DNA of 51,982 nt from Deltaproteobacteria bacterium Ga0077550 (GCA_001464385.1 LNFB01000120.1:1-51982), one strand, 5' to 3'. Numbered from the stretch's first letter, positions 19,736 to 28,118 are shown. Translations and numbers: made by a program. Notes: a model not told the origin generated them from the sequence alone.

Positions 19736-19768
19736 CCGTCTGGAATCACGATCGATTGATCCAGACGG
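19736..19768. repeat. Inverted repeat with 12-bp bulged stem
   Basis: CCGTCTGGA at 19736-19744 is perfectly complementary to TCCAGACGG at 19760-19768. An alternative pairing with one bulged A adds four more pairs (ATCA with TGAT) and leaves an 8-base loop. Function unknown. Confidence 0.65.
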
Positions 19769-19884
19769 CACGGTGGCTGCAGTCATAGGGGCTGTGCCGC
19801 GCAGGCGGCCCGGGCAAGACCGACAGGGTACGCGGAGGCTCGGCGGGTTGGGTTGGCGCAGGAGTTGGTAGGGCAGGAGCCGTT

Positions 19885-19917
19885 GGGTTGGGTTGGGTTG
19901 GGATCGGTTGGGTTGGG
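19885..19917 (+). repeat. TTGGG repeat tract, G-quadruplex motif
   Basis: Four GGG runs separated by TT (19885-19902) are followed by two more (19910-19917). A shorter pair lies at 19845-19852. This fits a very stable two-base-loop G-quadruplex on the plus strand. It is noncoding. Confidence 0.8.
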
Positions 19918-19981
19918 AAATCGGTGCAGGGGACGACGTGAGGTCCGCGCTCGGGTTGGCGCGCGCGGACACGGCAGTGGG

Positions 19982-20047
19982 GAGAGCGGGACACCTGGGC
20001 GCGACCGTGGCGAGTTGGCCACGAGCGAGCCCAGGTGTTCCGCTCTC
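19982..20047. repeat. 66-nt long hairpin with 19-bp arms
   Basis: The left arm GAGAGCGGGACACCTGGGC (19982-20000) pairs with 20029-20047 across all 19 positions, with a single G-T wobble. Inside, CGTGGC (20006-20011) pairs with GCCACG (20018-20023) around a six-base loop. It lies 31 bases beyond the 3' end of the NUDIX gene, between convergent genes. It could be a bidirectional terminator, a structured RNA or a small mobile palindromic element. Confidence 0.75.
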
Positions 20048-20077
20048 GCGTCGTGATGGCGCTCGAGGGCGCCCTGG

Positions 20078-20584
20078 TCACGGACGCGCGCTCAGGTAGT
20101 CGCGTAGGTGAGGGACGATCGGCCGCGAGAGCGCGTCCTTCGGCGAGACGAACCCGGCCCACACCACCTCGCGGTGATCGACGGCGAACTTCGGGCGGTA
20201 CGGCACCGTGACCTCGACGATCGTGACGTCGTCGATGCGGTTCTCGTAGCGATGCACGCCGACATAGGCGGTGGTGATCGCCGCCGGGTCGACACGGATC
20301 TCGCACTCCTCGGCGAGCTCGCGCGCCGCGGCTTCGGCGACCGATTCCCCCGGCTTCACATAGCCGCCCGGGAGGGTGAACTCGTTGCGATACGAGTTCT
20401 TCACCAGGAGGATCTCGCCCTCGTTCCACAGCGCCACGAGGGCCCCGCGCGTGTGCGGTCGACGAACGCTCCACCACGCGCGCAGCATCCGGTGCGCCGT
20501 CTTGAAGGCGGTCTGGAATCCGAGATCGACGAGCGTCGCTCCGCGCTGGTCGTCGCCGTCGCCCGGTCGTTGGGGGTCGTTCAC
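20078..20584 (-). CDS. NUDIX hydrolase
   Basis: 168 aa. The Nudix box is complete: GGYVKPGES, then seven residues, then RELAEECEI (G-x5-E-x7-REUxEExGU with Cys in place of the last Gly). These residues bind magnesium and place the diphosphate. The segment HTRGALVALWNEGEILLVKNSYR before it is typical of the domain. The substrate (nucleoside diphosphate derivative or similar) is not predictable. The GTG start at 20584 leaves about 45 residues before the domain. Confidence 0.9.
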   Translation of the reverse strand: MNDPQRPGDGDDQRGATLVDLGFQTAFKTAHRMLRAWWSVRRPHTRGALVALWNEGEILLVKNSYRNEFTLPGGYVKPGESVAEAAARELAEECEIRVDPAAITTAYVGVHRYENRIDDVTIVEVTVPYRPKFAVDHREVVWAGFVSPKDALSRPIVPHLRDYLSARP

Positions 20585-20743
20585 GACCCCGTTATGCCAG
20601 GGGACGAACGCGGGTGGTCACGCACCTGCGCGATTTCGGTGACGTCTTCGTCGCGGGGGTCGTGAGGTGGCTTGCGTCGCGACGTCCGAGAGATCCTCGG
20701 CGCCGCGCCAGGCGCCGGAATTCGCGGTCGTAGGGGCTGATTC

Positions 20744-20758
20744 CGGCCCGTCGGGCCG
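20744..20758. promoter_or_regulatory. Palindrome just before the start at 20766
   Basis: CGGCCCG (20744-20750) and CGGGCCG (20752-20758) form a perfect 7-bp inverted repeat around one T, ending seven bases before the ATG. It could be an operator, or a hairpin affecting translation. Confidence 0.35.
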
Positions 20759-20765
20759 AGCGCCG

Positions 20766-22460
20766 ATGGCGGGCGTTCGCGGCCCCGTGGTATGGACCTC
20801 GTCCGTGCGGTCCATCGGCTTCGAGTTCGCGGCATCGATCGTCTTGCCAGGTCTCGGGCAGCGCCCGTTGGGTGTCGCCAGCCTCGCGATTGCGGCGGCG
20901 CTGTCCATCGCCTGCAGCTCGTCGCCGCGCGACGACGTCGAGTTCACCGCGGGCAGCTCGGGCACGGCGTCGCCGGACAGCAGCGACTCCGGCGACCCGC
21001 CGACGACGACGGCGAGCGCGACCACGACGGTCCCCTCGGATTCCACCGGCGCGCCCCAGGGCTGTGCGAACGACGGGGACTGCATCGACAGCCCCGATGG
21101 TCCCCATTGCGAGCCCGAGACCCAGACCTGCGGGGGCGAGTGCGTGCCGGGGGACAGCCGGTCGTGCTACTCGGGCCCGCTCGACAGCGACGGCGTCGGC
21201 GCGTGCAAGGCGGGCCTGCAGGCGTGCCTCGAGGCCGGCATCTGGGCGTCGTTCTGCGACGGCGAGGTCGTGCCCACCAGCGACGACTGCAACTCCGACG
21301 GCGTCGACGATGATTGCGACGGGCTCGTCGACGACACGGATCTCGACGGCGACGGCTTCGGCGCCTGCACCTCGGACTGCTGCGACGTCGACGGTGGCGG
21401 CTGCGAGGGCGCTGCGTTCGTGAACCCCGGCGCGTACGAGGTCATCGGCAACCGCGTCGACGACGACTGCGACGACGAGATCGACGAGATCGGCTCCACC
21501 TGCGACGCCGGCCTGGCGTCGTCGAGCAGCGACGCCCTGGTCTACGCGCGGGCGATGGAGCTGTGCCAGTTCACCGAGGAGGATCCGGCCGATCCGAACG
21601 ACCGCGTCTGGGGCGTGATCGATGCCAGCTTCTCGCGGACCGACGGCGCCGACCTGCCGCTGCCGGTGCAGCGCTCGCTGCGGTCGGGCTTCGGGAACAT
21701 CATCGATCCCGAGGCCGGCGATCGCCTCGTGGTGTTGTCGACCGGGCACGCCGCGGACGCGACCGACGCGAACCCGGCGTACGCGCCGTTCCAGAACGGC
21801 GTGAACCTCGGGACCTCGGCGGCGGCGCCCGCCGACTGGCTGGCGGCGAACGGCGGCACGTTCCCCAACCCGGCCGGCTGCATCGAGCCCGACGACATCG
21901 TCGCCAACGACCCGATCATGTTGAACATGCGCGTGCGGGTGCCGACCAACGCCCGCTCGTTCAGCGTGATGGTGCAGTTCTTCTCGGCCGAGTACCCCGA
22001 GTGGGTGTGCAGCCAGTACAACGACTTCTTCCTCGCGCTGGTCGGCTCCACCGCGGACAACCCCGCCGACGGGAACATCGCCGTGTACGACGACGGTGAG
22101 ACCGCGTGGCCGGTGGGCGTGAACCTCGTGATGGTCGCCGAGGGCCTGTTCACCCAGTGCGAGAACGGCGAGATCGGCTGCTCGAGCGACTTCTCCAGCA
22201 TCTACGAGGGCTGCCTCGGCACCGCGCTGCTGGTCGGTACGGGCTTCGACGCCGTCGACAACACCTGCGATCCCGGGCAGGAGGTGGCCGGTGGCGGCAC
22301 GGGCTGGCTGAGGATGAGCGGCAACGTGACGCCGGGCGAGACCGTCGATCTGCGCTTCGCGATCTGGGACACGAGCGGCCACCTGTTCGACTCGGTCGTG
22401 CTGCTCGACGACTTCACCTGGTCCCTCGACGCGGCGGCCCCGGGCGTGGCGCCGGGCTGA
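20766..22460 (+). CDS. Choice-of-anchor L-like lipoprotein with MopE-type Asp-rich repeats
   Basis: About 564 aa from ATG 20766 (the start is uncertain; GTG codons a little downstream would also give a signal peptide). The lipobox SIAC is followed by a Ser/Thr linker and a Cys-rich segment with CxNDGDC and CGGEC. Calcium-binding-like motifs follow: NSDGVDDDCDG and NRVDDDCDDEIDE, as in MopE-type proteins. The main domain contains FFSAEYPEWVCSQYNDFF and ends VVLLDDFTW, the pattern of choice-of-anchor L domains. It is a relative of the protein at 33926-35020. Likely exposed on the outer surface; role unknown. Confidence 0.85.
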   Translation: MAGVRGPVVWTSSVRSIGFEFAASIVLPGLGQRPLGVASLAIAAALSIACSSSPRDDVEFTAGSSGTASPDSSDSGDPPTTTASATTTVPSDSTGAPQGCANDGDCIDSPDGPHCEPETQTCGGECVPGDSRSCYSGPLDSDGVGACKAGLQACLEAGIWASFCDGEVVPTSDDCNSDGVDDDCDGLVDDTDLDGDGFGACTSDCCDVDGGGCEGAAFVNPGAYEVIGNRVDDDCDDEIDEIGSTCDAGLASSSSDALVYARAMELCQFTEEDPADPNDRVWGVIDASFSRTDGADLPLPVQRSLRSGFGNIIDPEAGDRLVVLSTGHAADATDANPAYAPFQNGVNLGTSAAAPADWLAANGGTFPNPAGCIEPDDIVANDPIMLNMRVRVPTNARSFSVMVQFFSAEYPEWVCSQYNDFFLALVGSTADNPADGNIAVYDDGETAWPVGVNLVMVAEGLFTQCENGEIGCSSDFSSIYEGCLGTALLVGTGFDAVDNTCDPGQEVAGGGTGWLRMSGNVTPGETVDLRFAIWDTSGHLFDSVVLLDDFTWSLDAAAPGVAPG

Positions 22461-22469
22461 GCCTTGGGC

Positions 22470-22493
22470 GGCACCGCGCGTCCGCGGGGTGCC
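22470..22493 (+). terminator. Hairpin after the choice-of-anchor gene
   Basis: GGCACC (22470-22475) pairs with GGTGCC (22488-22493). Three more inner pairs follow one G-G mismatch, closing a four-base loop. It begins ten bases after the stop. ATTT comes shortly after, but there is no true U-run. Confidence 0.4.
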
Positions 22494-22543
22494 GCGCCGC
22501 GATTTAAGCCTGTGGCTCGCCCTCGCGACCAGCCCGGCCCTGG

Positions 22544-22549
22544 TATAGT
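22544..22549 (+). promoter_or_regulatory. -10-like TATAGT, 7 bases before the lipoprotein start
   Basis: TATAGT in noncoding DNA, seven bases before ATG 22557. No Shine-Dalgarno sequence lies between. It is the clearest free-standing example of the pattern, since it is not constrained by an overlapping gene. Confidence 0.55.
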
Positions 22550-22556
22550 CGCGGCG

Positions 22557-23369
22557 ATGCAACGCGCGATCGGCCCGTGCCTCGGGCTCGCACTCGGCGG
22601 GCTGGGTTGCGCACTGTTGACGCCCTACCCCGGGGGCGGAGATCCCGTGGAGGCGATCGTCGACGGTGCCGGCAACTCCCCGTTCGACACCGGCAAGGCC
22701 CAGGACTCGCTGTTCGATCCCGCGATCGACAAGAGCGTGACGATCGTGTCGAACGTCGACGACGTGATCGCGATCCCCGGGTCGGCCTTCACCATCGACC
22801 TCAGCTTCGTCGCCGAGAACTCGAACGTCGTCGGCGGCGGCATCCGCTTCCCCGGCTCCGAGGAGGTCCAGTGGACCTTCATCGAGGGGCTCGAGGGCAT
22901 GGCGAGCGGCGACATCCGCTTCGGCTACGTCGTCGCCAAGGAGGTCTGCGAGGGCATCCCCAACCTCTGCCACGAGATCGTCACGACGCAGTTCGCGGTC
23001 GCCCGCAACGACGGCGGTGGCGACATCGACGGCGACGGCGCCAAGGACGGCGAGTTCGTGGTGTCGCCGGGCAAGGAGGTCCGCGTGATCCTCCAGTGCG
23101 CGACCTGTGACTCGCAGAGCTGTCAGGATCTGCTGCCGCCCGAGGAGTGCTTCTTCTGCGAGCAGCCCCCGGTGTGCAACGAGTACTTCGAGCGGTGCCT
23201 GGCCGAGGGCAAGCCCAACTTCGGCATGTCGGAGGCCGACCTGTTCGAGAGCCTGTTCGGTGTCGATGGCATCCTGTGGTCGACGGTCGCCGGCTGCTCG
23301 CTCGGCGAGAAGGCCTGCGAGAACGCCCAGCAAGGCGCGGAGACGGAGCCCGATGTCTGCGGTCTGTGA
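22557..23369 (+). CDS. Cys-rich lipoprotein of unknown function
   Basis: 270 aa. A short signal peptide with lipobox LGGLGC is followed by a body without a recognised domain. A beta-rich middle (VIAIPGSAFTIDLSFVAENSNVVGGGIRFPG) precedes DGGGDIDGDGAKDGEF, a calcium-binding-like Asp/Gly loop. A Cys-rich stretch follows (ILQCATCDSQSCQDLLPPEECFFC is too long to be chance; ten cysteines in about 70 residues). The TPR gene begins inside its last codons, so they are probably one operon. Confidence 0.75.
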   Translation: MQRAIGPCLGLALGGLGCALLTPYPGGGDPVEAIVDGAGNSPFDTGKAQDSLFDPAIDKSVTIVSNVDDVIAIPGSAFTIDLSFVAENSNVVGGGIRFPGSEEVQWTFIEGLEGMASGDIRFGYVVAKEVCEGIPNLCHEIVTTQFAVARNDGGGDIDGDGAKDGEFVVSPGKEVRVILQCATCDSQSCQDLLPPEECFFCEQPPVCNEYFERCLAEGKPNFGMSEADLFESLFGVDGILWSTVAGCSLGEKACENAQQGAETEPDVCGL

Positions 23370-24324
23370 AGCCCGTCCGATCCTGACGCCGATGCTGAGC
23401 TGGCTCGTCGCTGCCGCCGTGCTCGCGGCGCCGATCCATGCCGAGGCCGCGCCTGCGGCCGCACCCGCGGCCACGACGACGCCCGAGCCCGCCGCCGAGC
23501 CGACGCCGGGGCCCTCCGAGACTCCGCCGGACACCACGGCCGACGAGCCGCCGCCGGCGCCGGAGAGCGATCCGGTCGACGACCGCGCGGCCGCGGCCGC
23601 GGCGTTCCTCGAGGGCTCGAAGTACTACGAGCTCGGTCAGTACCCGAAGGCGATCGAGAAGTTCGAGCGGGCGTGGGAGCTCAGCAACGAGCCGCTGCTG
23701 CTGTTCAACCTCGGCCAGGCCAACTGGAAGTGGTTCGAGGTCGATCCCGACGTCGAGCACCTGCGCCGCGCGCGGCAGTCGTTCGAGAACTACGACAAGC
23801 GCATGAAGGGCTCCGAGGGTTACGACCCGACCGAGGTCCAGCGCTTCCTCGAGCGCATCGACGAGCAGATCGCCAAGGCCGAGGAGACCGCCGATCAGCG
23901 CAAGGAGCGGGAGCTCCGCGCGCTCGAGGAGTCCGAGCGGCGCCGCCTGTGGATCGAGCGCGAGCGCCAGGTCGTCAACAACCTCAACGCCTCGGGCATC
24001 GCGCTCATCACCCTCGGTAGCCTCACCCTGGTGATGGGCATCGCTGGCGCGCTCACGCGCACCGCCAACAAGATCGTCCTCGACAACGCGACCGGCGGCA
24101 CCCGCGGGGTGAACCTGCAGAGCGCCGACGAGGATCGCCGCCGTCGCGACGGGTTCCTGCTCGGCGGGCAGCTCGCCTTCTCGGGCTTCATCATCGGCGG
24201 GATCCTGCTGCCGATCGGGATCACGCTGAAGGTCCTCGGCGGCGTGCGGGAACGACGTGCGCTCGGTCGCAAGCCCAAGACCGACGTCGCGATCACCGGC
24301 GACGGGTTCAAGGTCTCGTTCTAG
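23353..24324 (+). CDS. TPR-like envelope protein with C-terminal membrane helices
   Basis: 323 aa from ATG 23353, which has GGAG six bases upstream; ATG 23392 is the alternative and begins directly with the signal peptide MLSWLVAAAVLAAP. A Pro/Ala/Glu-rich stretch leads to a TPR unit (FLEGSKYYELGQYPKAIEKFERAWELSNEPLLLFNLGQA). A charged coiled-coil region follows (about 190-225). Two hydrophobic segments close the protein (IALITLGSLTLVMGIAGAL and a GGILLPIGITLKVLGG region). This architecture is common in Myxococcota as unnamed proteins. The 17-base overlap with the preceding lipoprotein gene suggests coupling. Confidence 0.82.
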   Translation: MSAVCEARPILTPMLSWLVAAAVLAAPIHAEAAPAAAPAATTTPEPAAEPTPGPSETPPDTTADEPPPAPESDPVDDRAAAAAAFLEGSKYYELGQYPKAIEKFERAWELSNEPLLLFNLGQANWKWFEVDPDVEHLRRARQSFENYDKRMKGSEGYDPTEVQRFLERIDEQIAKAEETADQRKERELRALEESERRRLWIERERQVVNNLNASGIALITLGSLTLVMGIAGALTRTANKIVLDNATGGTRGVNLQSADEDRRRRDGFLLGGQLAFSGFIIGGILLPIGITLKVLGGVRERRALGRKPKTDVAITGDGFKVSF

Positions 24325-24447
24325 TCGGCCCGCCCACGCTCCGGGCAGGCACGCGGTGCGGCCCGGCCGCGTGTGAGGAGCCACCCGCGCGCGCCCTCGC
24401 GGTCGCGGTGGCGTCGGTGCGCGCATCAGTTAGGCTGCCGCGAACCG

Positions 24448-25560
24448 ATGGAGGGCAGCGTGGCCAACAGCTTCGAGTCGTTCAAGGCGGGGATGGATTC
24501 ACGGGAGGAGCGGCGCACGCTCCTGCAGCGGGACGGCAAGCCGTTCTTCGTGCTCATCAGCCAGCAGTTCATGCGCGCCGACATCGAGTCGCTCTGCGAC
24601 ACGGCCACGGCGATCCGCCGCCTCGACCGACACGTCGAGGGGCGCGACTTCCTGCGGTCGATGCTGCGCGGGCATCGGATCATGAACCTGTTCGCGCAAC
24701 CCAGCACGCGCACCGCGGAGTCGTTCATCGCGGCGGCCGACAAGCTCGGGGCGAGCACGCGGCAGGTCAGCGATCTGCGGACGTCGTCGTTCGCCAAGGG
24801 CGAGTCCGTCGAGGACGCCGTGCGCACCCTGTCGAGCTTCTTCGACGCGATCGTGACCCGGCACCAGGACGACGACTTCGCCGCCCGCGCCGCGTGGGCG
24901 CTGTCGCGTTCGGGCCGGCCGATCCCGGTGATCTCGGCGGGCTCGGGCAAGAGCCAGCACGTCTCGCAGTCGCTGCTCGACATCTACACCCTGCGCTACT
25001 CGTTCGCCGAGCGCGGCGGTGTCGATGGCAAGGACGTCGTCATCATCGGCGACGTCGCCCGCAACCGTGCGGCGCGATCGCTGGCCTACCTGCTCGCGCG
25101 GTTCGAGCGGCCGCGGATCCACTTCGTGTCGCCCGACGCGTTCGCGCCCGACGATGCGCTGCTGCGCTACCTCGATCGCCACGAGGTCCGCACGACGATC
25201 AACAGCTCGCTCGCGACGCTGCTGAAGGACCAGGGCGGGGGCATCGACGCGATCTACGTGACGCGGCTGCAGCAGGAGTGGGACCGCGGGAACAACGGGA
25301 TCCCCGACGCCACCGACCGTGGGAGCGCGGACGAGTTCGTGCTCAAGCCCGAGTACCGCTCTTTGCTGCGCCCCGACTGCTTGCTCATGCACCCGCTGCC
25401 GCGGGTCAACGAGCTGCCCGAGGAGTGGGAGGATCACCCCGGCTTCATGGTCTGGCGGCAGGTCCGAAACGGCATGTGGATCCGGGCCGCGTTGTTCGCC
25501 GCCGTGTTCGGTTGCGACGGGGAGATCCGCAACCGCGCGGCCAGGTTGCGCCTGCTGTAG
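24448..25560 (+). CDS. pyrB: Aspartate carbamoyltransferase-like protein, altered motifs
   Basis: 370 aa. The domain order is that of the ATCase catalytic chain. The carbamoyl-phosphate loop is NLFAQPSTRTAESF (normally PSTRTRxSF), then SSFAKGESVEDAVRTLSSF (80s loop). SAGSGKSQHVSQSLLDIYTL stands where NAGDG..QHPTQ.LLD.. is usual, so the HPxQ Pro is replaced by Val. MHPLPRVNELP carries the aspartate-binding region. The 240s loop (VTRLQQEW) is present. The changes at the Arg after STRT and in HPxQ could alter substrate affinity. It may be the housekeeping pyrimidine enzyme of this lineage or a paralogue. No pyrC or pyrI lies nearby. cydA starts six bases after its stop. Confidence 0.78.
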   Translation: MEGSVANSFESFKAGMDSREERRTLLQRDGKPFFVLISQQFMRADIESLCDTATAIRRLDRHVEGRDFLRSMLRGHRIMNLFAQPSTRTAESFIAAADKLGASTRQVSDLRTSSFAKGESVEDAVRTLSSFFDAIVTRHQDDDFAARAAWALSRSGRPIPVISAGSGKSQHVSQSLLDIYTLRYSFAERGGVDGKDVVIIGDVARNRAARSLAYLLARFERPRIHFVSPDAFAPDDALLRYLDRHEVRTTINSSLATLLKDQGGGIDAIYVTRLQQEWDRGNNGIPDATDRGSADEFVLKPEYRSLLRPDCLLMHPLPRVNELPEEWEDHPGFMVWRQVRNGMWIRAALFAAVFGCDGEIRNRAARLRLL

Positions 25561-25566
25561 CGCGCG

Positions 25567-26889
25567 ATGGACGACCTGCTCGCAGCGCGTAGCCAGATGG
25601 CGATCTCGCTGGGGTTCCACATCCTGTTCGCGATCGCCGGCATGGCCATGCCGGTGCTGATGGCCCTGGCGCAGTGGCGGCACCTCGCCACCGGCGATGC
25701 GGCGTGGCGCGACCTGGCCCGGCGCTGGGCCAAGGGCACGGCGATCCTGTTCGCGGTCGGTGCGGTGTCCGGCACGGTGCTCAGCTTCGAGCTCGGCCTG
25801 CTATGGCCGGAGTTCATGCGCCACGCCGGGCCGATCATCGGCATGCCGTTCTCGCTCGAAGGCGTCGCGTTCTTCCTCGAGGCGATCTTCCTCGGGCTGT
25901 TCCTGTACGGAGAGGGCCGGATCTCGCCGCGCGCCCACCTGCTGTGCGGCGTCGCGGTCGCGGTGTCCGGCACGGCGAGCGCGGTGTTCGTCACCGCGGT
26001 CAACGCGTGGATGAACGAGCCCTCGGGTTTCGCCGTTGTCGATGGCGTCGTCACCGACATCGATCCCTGGGCGACGCTGCGCAGCGGGGCATTCGCCACC
26101 CAGGCGACGCACGTGGTGCTCGGCGCCTACGCGGCGGTCGCCTTCGTCGCGATGGGGATCCACGCGGTGGCCCTGCGGCGCGTGCCCGACGATCGCATGC
26201 ACCGCCACGCCTTCACGCTCGCGCTGGGCATGGCGCTGGTGACGACGCCCTTGCAGATCCTGAGCGGCGATCTGTCCGCGAAGCACATCGCCGAGCACCA
26301 GCCGCTCAAGCTCGCCGCGGCCGAGGGCCTGTTCGCGACGACGCGCGGCGCCCCGATCGCGTTGGGTGGCTGGCCCGACGCCGAGTCCCGCACGATGACC
26401 GGCGCGATCGAGGTGCCGCTCGTGCTGAGCGTGCTGGCGACCGGGGATCCCGACGGCGAGGTCGTCGGCCTCGACAGCGCACCGCCGGAAATGTGGCCAC
26501 CGCTGGGCGTGGTCCACCTCGCGTTCGACGTGATGGTCGGGTGTGGCAGTGCGATGCTGGCGTTCGTGCTCTGGGGCGCGGTCGTGTGGTTCCGATCGCG
26601 CGTGCCCGGACGCCCGGCGCCGTGGGCCCACCGACGGCTGCTGTTCGCTGCGATGCTCGCGTCGCCGCTGGGCGTCATCGCCATCGAGGCGGGCTGGACG
26701 GTCACCGAGGTCGGTCGTCAGCCGTGGGTCGTCCACGGGTTCCTGCGGACCGCCGACGCGGTCACGCCGATGCCCAACGTGGTGTTCACACTCGTCGGGT
26801 TCACGTCGCTGTTCGCGGTGCTCGGCGTCGTCGTCGTGATGTTGCTGCGCAACCTCGTGCGGAGCAGCCTGCCGCGGGGTCGGCGATGA
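25567..26889 (+). CDS. cydA: Cytochrome bd ubiquinol oxidase subunit I
   Basis: 440-aa membrane subunit that carries the haems and oxidises quinol. About nine helices. Haem-ligand His19 (GFHILFA), the GRQPWVVHGFLRTADAV signature near the end, and the acidic residues of the proton path (SLEGVAFFLEAIFLG) are visible. The region between helices 6 and 7 is short, so this is the short Q-loop (CioA-like, often cyanide-insensitive) type. Start ATG 25567 follows the pyrB-like stop by six bases. The stop overlaps cydB (ATGA). Confidence 0.95.
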   Translation: MDDLLAARSQMAISLGFHILFAIAGMAMPVLMALAQWRHLATGDAAWRDLARRWAKGTAILFAVGAVSGTVLSFELGLLWPEFMRHAGPIIGMPFSLEGVAFFLEAIFLGLFLYGEGRISPRAHLLCGVAVAVSGTASAVFVTAVNAWMNEPSGFAVVDGVVTDIDPWATLRSGAFATQATHVVLGAYAAVAFVAMGIHAVALRRVPDDRMHRHAFTLALGMALVTTPLQILSGDLSAKHIAEHQPLKLAAAEGLFATTRGAPIALGGWPDAESRTMTGAIEVPLVLSVLATGDPDGEVVGLDSAPPEMWPPLGVVHLAFDVMVGCGSAMLAFVLWGAVVWFRSRVPGRPAPWAHRRLLFAAMLASPLGVIAIEAGWTVTEVGRQPWVVHGFLRTADAVTPMPNVVFTLVGFTSLFAVLGVVVVMLLRNLVRSSLPRGRR

Positions 26890-27914
26890 CCGCCGCGCTC
26901 GTACTGCGAGCGGTGATCGGCGCGGCGTTGGTCGCCTACGTGCTGTCGGGCGTCGCGGACTTCGGCGCCGGGGTCTGGGACCTGCTCGCGCGCGGGCGCC
27001 TGGCCGAGCGCCAGCGTGCCGCGATCGCGCATGCGATCGCCCCCATCTGGGAGGCGAACCACATCTGGCTGATCCTCGTCGTGGTCCTCGCATTCACCGG
27101 GTTCCCTGTCGCGTTCGCGGTGGTCGCGACGGCGCTGCACATCCCGATCGCGATGGCGCTCGTCGGCGTCGTGTTGCGTGGGGCCGCGTTCACGTTCCGC
27201 GCGTACGGCCTGCAGCGCTCCGATCTGCGCGCGCGCTGGGGATGGGTCTTCGCGTGGTCGAGCGTGGTCACGCCGATCTGCCTCGGGCTCGTGGTCGGCG
27301 GGATGTCGAGCGACGCGATCGAGGTCGAGGGTGGTCGCGTGGTCTCGGGGTATCTGGCCGGGTGGACCTCGCCGTTCGCGTGGGGCGTCGGCGCGCTCAC
27401 CCTGGCCTGCGCTGCGCTGCTCGCAGCGGTGTACCTCGCCGCCGACCTCGACGACGACGCCGAGCTGCAGGCAGCGTTCCGGCGCCGCGCCATGATCTGC
27501 GAGGTGATCACCGGCGCGTGCGCCCTCGTGGTGGCGCTGCTCGCCGCCCGGGACTCGCCGCGCCTCTGGGACGCGTTGCTCGCGGGACCCTGGGCGCTGG
27601 GGGTGCACGTCGCGGCGTTCGCCGCCGCGACGACGACGCTCTGGGCCTTGCTCACCCGTCGCTTCGCGTTGGCGCGGGTGACCGTCGGTCTCCAGGTCGC
27701 GGCGGTGGTGGTCGGCTGGGGGGTGGCGAGCGGCGACGACCTCGTCCTCGGCGCAGTGCCGTTGTACGCCGCCGGCGTGGTGCCGCACGTCGTCGAGCCG
27801 GTCCTGTGGACGCTCGCGGCGTCCGGGGTGGTCCTCGTCCCCGCGCTCTTCTGGTTGCTGCGCGTGTTCAAGTCTCGGCGCGCGTCGACGGACGAACCCG
27901 CGCCCGAGGCCTGA
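26886..27914 (+). CDS. cydB: Cytochrome bd ubiquinol oxidase subunit II
   Basis: 342 aa, with about eight helices. The opening ADFGAGVWDLLARGR and the following IAPIWEANHIWLILVVVLAFTGFPVAF are diagnostic of CydB. It supports high-affinity oxygen reduction together with CydA. Translation is coupled to cydA by a four-base overlap. No cydX-like small ORF or cydDC transporter genes follow. A 12-bp tandem repeat begins within its stop codon region. Confidence 0.95.
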   Translation: MTAALVLRAVIGAALVAYVLSGVADFGAGVWDLLARGRLAERQRAAIAHAIAPIWEANHIWLILVVVLAFTGFPVAFAVVATALHIPIAMALVGVVLRGAAFTFRAYGLQRSDLRARWGWVFAWSSVVTPICLGLVVGGMSSDAIEVEGGRVVSGYLAGWTSPFAWGVGALTLACAALLAAVYLAADLDDDAELQAAFRRRAMICEVITGACALVVALLAARDSPRLWDALLAGPWALGVHVAAFAAATTTLWALLTRRFALARVTVGLQVAAVVVGWGVASGDDLVLGAVPLYAAGVVPHVVEPVLWTLAASGVVLVPALFWLLRVFKSRRASTDEPAPEA

Positions 27915-27960
27915 TCGGCGATCGGATCGGCGATCGGATCGGCGATCGAATCGGCGATCG
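27913..27960. repeat. 4 x 12-bp tandem repeat GATCGGCGATCG
   Basis: Four back-to-back 12-bp units (27913, 27925, 27937, 27949; the last begins with A). Each unit holds two GATC sites and a CGATCG palindrome. The array starts at the last bases of cydB and lies about 160 bases before the pseudokinase start. Strand pairing within or between units is possible. Confidence 0.85.
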
Positions 27961-28118
27961 ACGGCGGTACTCCGAGCATCGGGGCTGACCCGACGTGCAG
28001 TGGAGCGGAACCGACCTCGCGCGAACTGCCCGGCGCGCCGCGTCGGGGCGGAACGACGTGCATCGGAATCGTGCGCCGAGTTGCCCCACACCGCGGGCCT
28101 GTGCGATCCTGCCGGACA

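Larger units (their letters stand above)
19583..20077. other. 495-bp structured intergenic region between convergent genes
   Basis: No convincing coding frame: the candidate frames are short and their translations are low-complexity or basic. The region holds two smaller hairpins, a TTGGG-repeat tract and a 66-nt near-perfect inverted repeat, listed separately. It separates the 3' ends of the reductase and NUDIX genes. Confidence 0.7.

Noticed and set aside
19885..19917. TTGGG tract considered as a telomere-like chromosome end
   Set aside because: It is internal, short, and flanked by normal genes; a G-quadruplex motif is the simpler reading.
19982..20047. Long hairpin considered as an integron attC site or IS end
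   Set aside because: No integrase, cassette or transposase nearby, no flanking target duplication that I can see, and no attC core sites.
19638..20099. Small open frames in the 19.6-20.1 kb gap
   Set aside because: Different frames give only basic or Gly/Trp-rich nonsense and cross the inverted repeats; no start context.
20592..23537. 981-residue minus-strand open frame
   Set aside because: Antisense to two lipoprotein genes with clear signal peptides; composition is typical of a shadow frame.
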